In this document: positions 36,561 through 47,062 of the stretch, piece by piece
How positions within the stretch are numbered: the stretch's first letter is position 1
How the letters are laid out: each line of letters begins with the position of its first letter
Source: Mya arenaria
Lineage: Eukaryota > Mollusca > Bivalvia > Myida > Myidae
DNA length: 64,000 nt
NCBI RefSeq assembly: GCF_026914265.1
Contig: NC_069129.1
Location: 21,623,945-21,687,944 of the forward strand
Reading direction: 5' to 3'
Translations under genes and position numbers: made by a program
The notes under the pieces: generated by a model
What the model was told of the DNA's origin: nothing
What the model saw: only the letters and a program-made list of their open reading frames with translations
Database searches by the model: none

Positions 36561-37062
36561 CATACTTTCAGTGTGTGTATACCACGTGATAAATTGCGTC
36601 ATAAATGCTATGTCGGAAGGCAATATTTTGATTTGAAATAAATACTTTAAACAAAGATAACTTTACTATTTCTTCACCATTGTAAATGAAACATAGTGCA
36701 GTCTACGCCGATTACGGAGCCCTACCTTCGGTCTTTAACCAAAGTTTGATTGCGAGTTTAGTTTCTTAAAACACTTCGACAAACCTTTTCACAACAAAAA
36801 TGCTCTGACGGAGCACTGTCAAAACATTATTTTGGAAACAGGTTTGTCGGAGTGTTTGATAAAATTAATGACCTCATCAAATTTCGAAAATAAAACAAAT
36901 GCGGGGCTCTTTAAGCGGCATAGACTTCCCTTTGTTTCATTTCAAATGGTGTTGTAAATGAAAAGTTATCTTTGATTTAAGTCTTCATTTAAGCAATTTT
37001 GCCTTCCGACGAAGCATATATAACGTAATTTATAACGTGGTATATACACACCGTACTTTGCA
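36561..37062. mobile_element. ~500-bp near-perfect palindrome (foldback element or palindromic MITE)
   Basis: The left half and the reverse complement of the right half align over almost their whole length. Matching blocks include GTGTGTATACCACGTGATAA with GTGTATATACCACGTTATAA, ATGTCGGAAGGCAA with CGTCGGAAGGCAA, CAAAGATAACTTT with the same, AGTCTACGCCG with AGTCTATGCCG, and ACACTTCGACAAACCTTTT with ACACTCCGACAAACCTGTT. The centre is near 36808 at TGCTCTGACGGAGCA. No protein is encoded. Arms of this length with moderate divergence are typical of foldback or long-TIR non-autonomous DNA elements. Confidence 0.85.
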
Positions 37063-37088
37063 TGGTCTCTTAGTATTTTGATTAGTAA

Positions 37089-37394
37089 TACACCAGTCAG
37101 TTGTAACCACGGCTCCCGAAGTCCCAAGAATAGCGTGGAGGTTGAATTTCGGTCCAGCCAACCCCGGCTAAAATCCCCTCCCTGCGGGTACGAACAGATG
37201 GTAAAATCCCCGCCAAATGCCCCCGTACCCCAGGGACCCTAGGTAAGGCCCATTCCCCGCTATATTTAAAACGAAGACAAAAACACCGCATTCACCCGGC
37301 ACTCCGGGGCCACCCGAAAGGTAAAAACACGGCCCATTTCCCGGTATACAACCGGACCTGGGGGAGGGGGGCGTGGTTACAATTGACTGGTGCA
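37089..37394 (+). mobile_element. GC-rich MITE, copy 1
   Basis: Terminal inverted repeats CACCAGTCAGTTGTAACCAC and, at the right, GTGGTTACAATTGACTGGTG enclose about 270 bases that are far more GC-rich than the surroundings (CCAGCCAACCCCGGCTAAAA, CCCTGCGGGTACGAACAGAT). It matches the element at 46813-47062, which is in the opposite orientation. Coding capacity is absent, so it is non-autonomous. Confidence 0.85.
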
Positions 37395-38718
37395 TAATTA
37401 AGACCATAGTGAAAGAAATCGGCTAAGTAGTGTGAAGGAAATGGTTCCTATTACCAGATGTAAATCCTTATAAGTATTGGGTTTTCACACCTTCCATAAA
37501 GCAAGGAGTAAGTATTTCACAGTTTATTTATGAGTCCTTAATTTACATAGAAACACTATCTACATACATTTATATACATTTATAAACTAAAGCTATAAAA
37601 TCTAAGATTAATATGAACATGGCCATTGTAAATTTGTAATGTGAAATGCATTCAGTTATGTTACAGTAGACAAATTATCAATTATTATAAACAAGAACTA
37701 GGTAGCATATAATTATAATGAGGATAAAACATGAGCATTCAGCTGATACTGAAGACATTTTTAAAAAAAGAGTAAAAGATGAGTATATATTATTGTAACA
37801 ATAATATTCAATACTCATATTTGAAGATTTAACTTCAACACTATCCATTTCATAAGATATGTTGATTTAACTGCAACATCAGTAAAACATTCCCTTGACC
37901 AAATGCATGAGTATAATCCCTGACTAACAGTAAATACTACAATAATTTTTGATATCACATGTCAAAAGCATTATCACATTTGAAAAAAAACTATATTGTT
38001 TACACAGAAAAAAATACAAATAAAATGAAAGTTAAGGAAGTTTTTTATAAAAGATATGAATGCAATAAATTGCCCATTGAGGGAAGGGTCAAACATAAGA
38101 ACATTACTCAACTTTTATTAAAGCTTCATTTTTGCAAACCAAAAGATTTAAGGGGTTTACTTCCATTTTCAAAAACTAGTAACTAGTATATTTTTTAAAG
38201 CACATTTCAATATCTGCAATATATTTCCATCACATAAGTGTTTCGTTTATAGTATAATTGTAGAATAAGTCTGTTATTAGAATATAAATATATAAAAAAG
38301 TAAAAGAAAAAATGTATGATTTTTTTTAATTGAAAATGAAAACAAAAGTGAGCCTTACAAGTTTCAAATGTTTTATCATTTGAATGTGGGCAACATAAGT
38401 GAATGAATAAGTTAATGCTAAAATATATTTAAGGCTTATACTAAGAATAATTGATAATCTATTGTAAAATAATGGATTGAAAGTTACTACTACACGGTCT
38501 TAATTAAGCAGTGTAATGTACATGATTGTCAAGTTTAGAAGTTGTTAATAACTTTCCTGCTTGTACATGAACTAAAGCAAGTACGTTTTGCTTTTGATTG
38601 TTTTCCTTTAAAGCATTAATATAAAATAAAGAAAAATCCACTTATATGAGGTTGTCATTTCTGCACACATTTGATTATGGAGGAAAATATCAAAATGCAG
38701 TAAAAGTGTTGCTGTTAC
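37395..38718. other. non-coding stretch
   Basis: Very AT-rich. The open frame at 37959-38186 is Lys-rich, as expected by chance in A-rich DNA, and shows no domain. Confidence 0.4.
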
Positions 38719-38842
38719 TTAAAGCTGCACTCTCACATATTTACTGTTTTGACAACTTTTTTTTAAAAATTTGTCTTGGAATTAGTATTTTTTGTGTAAA
38801 CATCTGCTTACCAGTGATGAAATACTGCTGAGAAAAGATCTG
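38719..38842 (+). mobile_element. palindromic MITE, left half (interrupted by Harbinger)
   Basis: It starts TTAAAGCTGCACTCTCACA, the inverted match of the end of 44001-44231. Reading on, TTTGTCTTGGAA, GTGTAAACATCTGC and ACCAGTGAT have inverted counterparts in the right part (TTTTTGTCTTCGAA, GCGTAAATATCTGC, ACCAATGAT). The half stops at AAAAGATCTG, exactly where the Harbinger element begins. Confidence 0.9.
38840..38842 (+). repeat. Harbinger target site duplication, left (CTG)
   Basis: CTG precedes the first GGGCCGG of the element, and CAG follows the last at 44001-44003. Harbinger-type elements with 3-bp CWG duplications are known in vertebrates. The middle base differs here, so one copy mutated or the mismatch was fixed differently. 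The other arm of the host MITE reads AAAAGATCAGATC, which predicts CAG as the original target. Confidence 0.6.
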
Positions 38843-39060
38843 GGGCCGGTTGCTCAAAACCTCTGTTAAATATAACGCTACGTTACCTTAATAGTCCGTT
38901 AAATCCTTAAGATAACGCTCCGTTAAAATCCTGTTGCTTAAAGAGACTTAACGCTGCCGTTAAATTACGTCAGCGTTAAGTCCATAACGCCAGTGTTAAA
39001 TCCTTAACAGGCTGTTAAATTTCTACTTCCTGTCCCATAATCCATCATTCTCCTTCCAAG

Positions 39061-41174
39061 ATGGCTGACTTGTCTTCTGCAAAAAAAAAGAGAAAAACAA
39101 ACTTTAATAAAAATGAAGTTTTGATGTTAGAGGAACTTATGAGTGTAGAAGAAACTAAAGAGCTACTTAGCTCTAGCTTCAGTAACAAGATTACAAATCA
39201 GAAAAAAGATGAATGGCACCGAATCGCTGGAATAATTTCCTCTTTGGGCTTCGCCATAAGATCTGCAGAAGAAGTATCAAACAAATGGCAGAATATAAAA
39301 AGAATTTCAAAGGAAGAGGTGACAAGGTGAAAATATTTGTTTAATTCTTAGATATATATAATACTGCAAAATAATAAATAATACCAAATGTCATCTTTAA
39401 AAAAATAAGATATTGTGATGTTGATCATTTCACTGGTTTGTTATGTTGCTTTCATTTGAAGATTTTCACAGCACACAAAATCATTAGAATTTGTTTATTA
39501 CTAAAATGTAAGTAAAGTTATTGGTCATGGAATAATAAAATTTTCTTAAAAATTACAGTGAAAAGCTGCAAAGACGCGAGAGTGGTAGGAGCTTGGCAAA
39601 TCTAAAGGTTGCATCGGAGCAATCTCAGAGGATTGTCTCTGTTCATGGAAATACAAGCTTCAGCGGCATAACAGGAGGGACGGCCACTGACGAAAATGGT
39701 TTGAACTTTTGCAGTGTATGTGTTTGAATAATGTACGATTACTAAATAAATACTGCTATATGGAAAACCCAATGTTCTAAAAATAAACGTACATCATGTT
39801 GCTATTAATAGAAATGTATTATTACTGAAAAGCACTGACGAATTAGTGAAATTTTACTCTTCAAAGCTGCTTAAACATAAGCATAAACATTAACATGTAC
39901 CTGTTATTCCATTCAATTGTCGAAACATCCACAGTAATCACCATTTTTTGTCAGTTTTATAGAAACACGATCACATGGCAAGATCAAGCATTTAACTCCC
40001 AAGAATAAATATCACCAAGAATTGAATTGCGACGCAGTGACCTCCCTTTACCAGCTGTTGCAAAGTGACACAATATCAATTGGAATTCAATTACATTGTT
40101 ACTTAATTTAATTGGAAACTAGATTTTGTCATGTACAATCGTTATATACGTACAACTTAGTTACAAGTGTATATATATTATAAATTTAGTCGACTTTCAA
40201 AAGCATTTTAATGGCATGATAAATCAATAGTCATTTAATGTCAATTGACTTTTCTGTCTTTCTTGTTGGTAAATTTTGAAAGAAGTCAAAACGTACTTTA
40301 ATTCTTTGTTCTTAAATACAGATTGTTAGAAACTTATTATGAAAGAAGTTATATGATTTCTTCAATATACAATGTTGTTGTGTTGTTCCTTTATCTTGAA
40401 ATAAACGTCAACTTATTATTTTTAATTACAGATGGTTTGAGCTATATTGCTAACATCCCATCAGTGGTCCCACAGGAGGGAGAGGAGCCCTCTGATCTCG
40501 AGCCAACATGCCCAACTGAAGTGAAATAGGACCCCTGCACCTCGAGCTTACGGGCAACGTTTGCAGGGAGAGCTTCTGTGTTAGTTTATCATTTTCAGTA
40601 ATATGGTTATTTGTTATCTACACAAAATAATATATTTACTAACGTGTAACTGTCAAAGTGTAAACCGGCTTTTGTCTTGATATGGAATGCATATACGAAC
40701 CAAGTTTACGGCAGCTTCTAGAATATCCATTTAACAGTTTCAACTTAACCTTGTCTTGATAATTGCATTCTCTGATCTTATGTGTGCAGACCAAAGCGGA
40801 AGAAACCCCTAAGCGAGGAGGTTGCCGAGTGGCAAATTCGTTTCTTCAAATCTCAGGTGGCATTGTCAGAGAAGAAGGTATAAACATCATTTATAAAATC
40901 AATTTCCTATTATTTTTATTGTTTTCGTGATTGTTGCAGCTAATTATTATTATTGAAAGTAATAGAATTAGAACTGGAATTGTAGTAGTACTAGTTATAG
41001 TACTAGTGGTAGCAGTAGTAGTAGACGTTGTAGTAGCAAAAACAGCAGCAGTAGCAGCAGCAGCAGTAGCAGTAGTAGAAGTAGTAGCATCAGAAGCAGT
41101 AACAGCAGCAGGAGTAGTTCCATCATCAGCAGTAGCAGTAGGTAAAGTAGTATTAGTAGTATCAGTATCAGTAG

Positions 41175-41249
<75 letters not shown>

Positions 41250-41426
41250 CATAATTATAATTAATGTTATTATTATCATTATTATTATTATTATAATTTA
41301 ATTAATGATAATAATCTTTTTCAGCAAAAGCTGGTTGAGACACAGCAACGGGTACAAGAGAAATATGAGAGGCGTATGGACAACGAGGACGTTGACTCCT
41401 TCATAAAAAGCCAATTTTTCAATTAA
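39061..41426 (+). CDS. Myb/SANT-like DNA-binding protein of the Harbinger element
   Basis: Proposed exons are 39061-39326, 39559-39698, 40432-40520 or to the stop at 40529, 40790-40877 and 41325-41426. Exon 1 starts MADLSSAKKKRKTNFNKNEV and continues with a SANT-like trihelix: acidic first helix, then KKDEWHRIAGIISSLG, then EVSNKWQNIKRISKEE. The Trp/His spacing matches the Myb/SANT-like proteins that carry Harbinger transposase to the nucleus and to the terminal repeats. The last two exons encode a basic, charged, coiled-coil-like tail (EEVAEWQIRFFKSQVALSEK; RVQEKYERRMDNEDVDSF) that ends KSQFFN. Exons 1-3 join in phase. The third exon meets an in-frame TAG at 40527-40529, and the nearest GT donor (40521) does not give the best frame of exon 4. 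The gene either ends there in this copy or has suffered a shift. Confidence 0.75.
40970..41300 (+). repeat. (AGT/AGC)n and (ATT)n microsatellites
   Basis: Trinucleotide runs fill the last intron of the SANT gene: AGT- and AGC-type repeats at about 40985-41170 and an uninterrupted (ATT)n at about 41173-41249. Long apparent Val, Leu and Ile open frames on both strands here are repeat artefacts. Confidence 0.95.
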
Positions 41427-41513
41427 ATGAAATTTAATTGTATTGTATTGTAAATAGATATGTAAAAATGAAAACGAACAAACCAAACAGTTTAAGCTAT
41501 TCTTTATTACAGC

Positions 41514-41561
<48 letters not shown>

Positions 41562-41682
41562 ATGATGATGATGTAAACTTGATGATGTGAGCATGATGAT
41601 GATGATGATGATGATGATGATTATCTGAACATGATGATGTGAGCATGATGATGATGATGATGATAATGATGATGATGATTAA
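41514..41682 (+). repeat. (GAT)n microsatellite cluster
   Basis: Three GAT/ATG runs are separated by TAAACTTGATGATGTGAGC-like spacers, so the run has itself been duplicated as a unit of about 60 bases. It lies between the ends of the two convergent Harbinger genes. Confidence 0.95.
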
Positions 41683-41688
41683 AAGTAA

Positions 41689-43808
41689 CTGTTAACAATA
41701 AAATCCCGTGTCGCTGTTCCAGTACCAACATCATCCTGCACATTATTATCAATGTTTTGTATGACATCTACATCATCTACCTGGCATATTAAACATGACT
41801 GCTACATTATGTAGAATTGCACAGGCTGTAGCTATGCGACAGGCCTTGTCTGGACTTAGTCTGATCTGAAATAAAAAATAAATAAATAGTAATCATAGCA
41901 AAGTTTTTAATATCATCACATATCAGAAAGGCGAACAGTAAAGTTAAAAATGAAAGCAGTCGGTTTATGCACTTAAACTATAGACTGAATAAACTTAGTC
42001 CGAGTATTCAAAAAAACATATGCAAGAAAGTACCTCACTGTGCAGCACGTGGATGCGCCGCTTGAGCCTACCAAAGGCCCTTTCTATGCAAACCCGGGTT
42101 CTAGTATGGGCTAGCTGGTACCTCTCCTTGGCAGGAGTGCCAGCGTTCATAAACGGCGTCATGAGGAATGGCCGTAAAGGATACCTGGGGCGGGGAATAA
42201 AAACAATATCAATAATAAAATTGACAAAAAAACAACAACGTCTTAATGTTACAGTCTTGTAATCATAAGGGTGTGTGTAAGATTGTTTATACTCGCCCTC
42301 GGGCCTTGCTCATTCAGCGATTGCTCCCTTATGAATATTAGTCATTTCAATTATTGGAGCATGATGTGCACAGACAGAATGTAACCCTGGTTTGAGCTAT
42401 CCTGGTTCTTTAACGTGCATCAGTGTATGGCACTGACCCCCATTTAACGTCCCTCCCGCGAGGCGATTAGTACGTTTAGTGATGCGACAGGGAATAAAAA
42501 CATGCGACCCCTTGATTGAAAGTGAAGTGTTTATAATTAACAACTAGACCACGGTTCAGCTACGAATTTCATCTGATGACATCATGCTTTGTATGTGCTA
42601 CTTACCCACTATCTCCAAGCAGCACCCTATCTTCAAGACATAGATTGTCTCGTTGTAGCCTGTTGCACAGCCCTGATGTCATGAACATGTGTGCATCATG
42701 GCACGAGCCCGGCCAACTGGCGTTGACACTTGTGAACAATCCTGGGAAAATAATGATTTAGTTATTTACCAATAAGCTTAATAGCACGTTCAGTCTTACA
42801 ATTTTATGACATGATTATAAACAACATTCGCCTTTTTTATCATCAATTCAATTCAAACATTTTTTGCATGAAGGCCTCCAGCCCATATCATCAGGGACGG
42901 TTCCTTAATGTAGTTTAATGTACAATCACAAATGTAAAGTTTATTTGTGTCGATGTCGGGGGAGAGAGGGAGCACTAAGAGCTGTATGTCCCAACTAAAA
43001 CCCCTCAATCATCAAATCCTGGAGCCATCCCTGCGTATGGTTAGGTTAGAGTGGCAAACTGTATTAAGTTAAATGAAAAACATTTAGGTGGACCATTTGT
43101 AAAATTTTCTATAATAATTGTCACATTCCGACCAAACCGAATGTGCCCATTATTGATTGATAATTGGGGTGAATTTCAGATTTTATGACCGTTTCGGTCT
43201 AAGACGAGTTGTCAAAATTATTTGATAAAGCGTTTACAAGAAAAGGATCTTTAGAATGTTTCTGGTGAAATTTCAATCATGTTTTACCTTCATGATCGCA
43301 AACTGCCTGCATGTTGATACTATGATAGCCTTTTCGGTTGACATAAGCTGGCTCATCAACAGAAGGGGCCTGGATACGGATGTGTGTCCCGTCAACGCAC
43401 CCCACTACGTGAGGGAAGCCTGCCGATGTGAAAAATCACTCTATTCCTCTCTTCGTCGGAAGGCCATACAATGAATCGTTTCATGATTTTGCAAATAATC
43501 TCTGTCACGTGGGTTACCACACGAGAAACTGTTGATTTGTGGTAACCCATGCTGTGTCCTACAACATTGAAAAACGCCCCTATGGCGGCGAACCGAAGAG
43601 TTATAAGAACCATCTGTTGCACACTGAGGGCCCTGTCCCGGTGAGTGTCTCTTTTTATGTCATCATTCAAGATATCCTCCAAAAATGCTACGCCATCATT
43701 TGTGAAACGATACCTCTCATGCATTTCCCCATCATCAAGATGCTGAACATGAGGAGTATGTCTATACTGACGCTGTTTCCTTATATTTGGTAAAAATATA
43801 CCTGCCAT
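41689..43808 (-). pseudogene. Harbinger transposase (HARBI1-like DDE nuclease) with two frameshifts
   Basis: Exons on -: 43808-43288, 42741-42606, 42184-42034 and 41865-41689. They encode the N-terminal helix-turn-helix region (YRFTNDGVAFLEDIL; FFNVVGHSMGYHKSTVSRVV), then [10 protein letters not shown] (first catalytic Asp), [20 protein letters not shown], the WPGSCHDAHMF block, LLGDSGYPLRPF (second Asp), and CIERAFGRLKRR (catalytic Glu), then LHNVAVMFNM. All three catalytic residues of the DDE triad are therefore present. Frame is lost at the T-run complementary to 43431-43435, where an extra base separates the N-terminal frame from the [11 protein letters not shown] frame. It is lost again at about 41781-41784, just after LHNVAVMFNM; the following frame ends TRDFIVNSYF then stop. 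Splice phases between the other exons agree. This copy is probably inactive unless these are sequencing errors. Confidence 0.88.
42340..42530. repeat. possible dispersed repeat inside the transposase intron
   Basis: A GC-richer segment (GTTCTTTAACGTGCATCAGT; CCCCCATTTAACGTCCCTCC) stands out within intron 2 of the transposase. It resembles a moderately repeated molluscan sequence I recall, but there is no second copy in the window to prove this. Confidence 0.3.
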
Positions 43809-44000
43809 GATAAATCTGCCGTTAACTTTAATCGAGGTTCTTATCTCAATTAACTTTAACGGTCAGTTTCACCGTTAACTTCATCGTTAAAACTTAACAT
43901 TTCTTTGAGCAACAGAAAATTAACGCCATGTTGAAATTTAACGGACCGTTAGCTGTTTAACGGTCCGTTAAGCCTAACGGAGGTTTTGAGCAACCGGCCC

Positions 44001-44231
44001 CAGATCGCAGATTTTCATATTTCCATTCCAAATTTAATGTTTTACGGCTTAAACCGTTACTAACGGCTTAATAAAAATGCATAAATATCGTTTTGGGACG
44101 GAAATATGAAAAGCTGTGATCTGATCTTTTGTCAGAAGTCTTTTATCATTGGTTTGCAGATATTTACGCAAAAACTTGTTCGTTCGAAGACAAAAAATAA
44201 AAACGTTCAATCTGTGAGAGTGCAGCTTTAA
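44001..44231 (+). mobile_element. palindromic MITE, right part (interrupted by Harbinger)
   Basis: After CAGATCGCAG it runs to GTGAGAGTGCAGCTTTAA, the inverted match of the left terminus. It contains the palindrome centre around GGCTTAAACCGTTACTAACGG and the whole right arm. Joined to 38719-38842 without the Harbinger, it makes a roughly 355-bp element with arms that pair over nearly their full length. Confidence 0.9.
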
Positions 44232-46812
44232 CATCAGAAATCACAACAAATTGAAAAAAACAAAACAGGTATCACACATGTCAGAAAATAAATTACATAA
44301 AAAGCTGTTTAATTTCTGATAAAAATAGGATAGAAACTCTATCCCTAAACTATGACAAAAACAGTGCTATTACTTTGATATAAAGTCTTTTTAAGCATAT
44401 ATGTACAATGTTTTTGTCCTGAGTAATATCCCAAAATATGTCATTATATAAATAATTACCCGAATGTTGACAATATGTACTGTCACACTGGAAGCCATGC
44501 AATATACCGAACCCAGTTACATAATTACTTGTAACTTACATTTATATACATATATGAGATTTTTACCATAACACAACTTTCAAGTTTAATCAATTTATTC
44601 TGTAATTATTGTTTATTCACATTTAGTAGCTGTCATTTTGTTGCAAATGTCGTTTAGAAATAAGGCAAACACCGGGTGTAACCAGATTCACAATACATTT
44701 TAATAAGCGCTTACCACCTCAGACTTGGGGAAACCAAAAAATGCCTATTTTTAGAAGCGCATGCTATGTGGCGTGAGACCACAGTTATTTTTAATATATG
44801 TTTCATTTAGACACTAACCTTGGCTTCTTACTTAAAACAGTCCCAATTGAAAAACAAGTAACTGGCTGCTGTAGAACAATCCAAGACACAAAATTCAATA
44901 ACAAGAAAACATAGGGCTGCGTTTTCTCACAAAATTGAGTAGTAAGACATGACCATGAGGTCAAGACGGAATAAGGCTACAAACAACCAATTTACAAAGT
45001 TCCACAGGCAATGATTTTTCCAATTTTTACACTGAAAACTATCAGTTTTTGCAATACAGAGTCAAATTATGTTAAGTTCTATGCAAAAAGGCCACCTGTT
45101 TCTTCTCTTTCATTCAACTTTAATAAAATATTGATACTTGAACACAAGCATTCATTTTTCTGTATTCACATCCGGATCTTGGTCAACGGGGGCAGATAAC
45201 TGTGGTCTTGAGCCTATTTAAGCAACATTTTTTCAGAAACAGACTTCAAAACTCCTATAGTTCAACTTAAGGCTATTTGCAACACATACTGAACGTTTGG
45301 CAATGATATATTAAACACTAAATGAATGAGATAGTATTAGCACCTGTGGTATTTTCATAAAAATGCGGAAACAGCCATTTCCCTCAAATGGTAAGCCGCA
45401 AACCTTTAAAGAGCCATTTTTTCCTTATGCATTGGAATAATTATACAAAGTAAAGTTTTCCTTGTAGCTTTAAATAGTGTCTATAGAACAGACCACAAAA
45501 ATGGCCTGCCTACTCTTTTAAGATTTTTTTCTAAGCAAAATCCATCGGCTTAGTGTTTTATACAAAAAAATGACATAGAGCCAAACTGAAATTCTTCAAC
45601 TTGTCAAAATTTTGCTTTTCCGGTCCACTTATATACAAAGGTAACAGAACTGTTCAGTTTAACAAAAGAAATTTAGTGATCATGTGTTTATAGACGGTCT
45701 AAACATCACTATATGTCAAATTGTTTGCTTCTGGGACAAATGGCGCAACAAAGGAAATGGAAAACCCCCCACCAAAACTGAAAGATTCATGACAACTGCT
45801 TGTGTTTTCATTATTGAGGTGGCTACATGATGTAGAAAATGCAGAGATAGCATTATGATGCTCATTTTTAAATATTTTTTACTTTAAGTATCTGTTTTGA
45901 AGGCTAGATTTGGCATTCAATTCAGAGTACAGCACTTCACCATTGTCTTTAAGTTGCTTATTTGCTATAAATCTCACTCTTGGAATCATTTACACACAAA
46001 CAAGTACTACAGAGTTGACTAACATCTTCATTCTTCTGAAATATTGGATTCCGAGCTCCATCTCCTGGATTCAGATTGCAGATCTGCCACTACTGTTAAA
46101 GTTTGAAAAGGCCTATAAATACTCATTTGAGGCATACACAACCTTTAATGTAGTCATAAATGTGATAAATATGCAGAAAAGTTAATGAATTCAAGGATTT
46201 TCAGGACAAATTTTATGAAATATATAGTCTTTTGGACATTTTGCAATCAGTTTTTAACAACTCAAAGGTTAATCTCATCTTATTGTGTACTCAGATGCAT
46301 ATTGAAAGCATTAAAACCAGACATGCTTATAATTTCTTCTCACTTGGAGACGGTATTCCTTTCTTTAGAAATCCTTGCCGAGAGCCGGTATGGAAAACCA
46401 CACGAGACCACATTTTGACCAGCACTGGTTCTTGTCCTTGAAAATTCCTCTGTGGCTACAGCAACCAGGCTGGCTATTAAAATAAGCAATAAATTATGGT
46501 TTTTAAGACATTTATTTATAATGTATTAAGGTTGTTTTTTAATACATGAAGGGAAAAGGCTCTAATCTTTATGAAAGCGGCTCACTTTTTTATTTATTTT
46601 GCCTAATGAGAAATGTCAAGTTTTTCAATGTATAAACTGAATAAATGAATGAATTAATGAATATATATGAATGATTGATAGAATTGATTAATTAATTAAT
46701 GAAAGGTGGCATTATTTCTTTAAAATAGGGATCTCATTGTGTTGCTGTGATTGTTGAAGTTGAAGTAGATGTTTTCTTGTCCATAAGCTGGAAATCATAT
46801 GCACACTAATGC
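44232..46812. other. non-coding stretch with one weak exon-like segment
   Basis: No gene is assigned. On the - strand, a TTATTTTAATAG acceptor-like site near 46477 is followed by an open stretch to about 46341 reading SLVAVATEEFSRTRTSAGQN and VVSCGFPYRLSARI, ending in a stop. It could be an exon or part of a repeat; no partner exon was found. Confidence 0.3.
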
Positions 46813-47062
46813 TTCACTCAATTGTACCCACGCCCCCCCCCCCCACCCCGGTCCGGGGGTTTACCGGGGAAAAGGGCCGTGTTTTAACTGGTGACCGAGG
46901 TGGTTTTGCCATAGCGCCAAATTTAGCGGAGGTGCGGGGGCATTTGGCCGGGGTTTAACCATCGGTTCGTCCCCGCAGAGCGGGGATTTTACCCCGGGTT
47001 GGCTGGACTGAAAGTCAAAGTCCCGGCTATTCCCCGGACCTGGGTTACAATTGACTGGTGCA
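46813..47062 (-). mobile_element. GC-rich MITE, copy 2 (inverted relative to copy 1)
   Basis: It begins CACTCAATTGTACCCACG and ends GGTTACAATTGACTGGTG. Its reverse complement follows copy 1 at 37089-37394 through CCAGCCAACC, AAAATCCCC, GACGAACCGATGGT, CCAAATGCCCCCG and AACACGGCCC. A C-run at 46832-46845 mirrors the G-run of copy 1. Confidence 0.85.

Larger units (their letters stand above)
38843..44000. mobile_element. PIF/Harbinger DNA transposon (5158 bp)
   Basis: Perfect terminal inverted repeats begin GGGCCGGTTGCTCAAAACCT on the left and their complement closes the right end at 44000. Beyond these, the subterminal 150-200 bases on both sides are rich in CGTTAA and TTAACG steps. A second, internal inverted pair lies about 90 bases inside (TGTTGCTTAAAGAGA left, CTTTGAGCAACA right). 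Two convergent genes fill the interior: a Myb/SANT-like protein (+) and a DDE nuclease (-). That is the standard two-protein outfit of Harbinger elements. Several long microsatellites sit between the genes and in introns. The element lies inside a MITE (38719-38842 plus 44001-44231). Confidence 0.95.

Noticed and set aside
40931..41594. Poly-Val, poly-Leu, poly-Ile and poly-His open frames.
   Set aside because: Translations of trinucleotide microsatellites, not proteins.
43256..43474. Open frames on + opposite the transposase exon.
   Set aside because: Shadow of the - strand DDE domain, whose motifs ([10 protein letters not shown] and others) are unambiguous.
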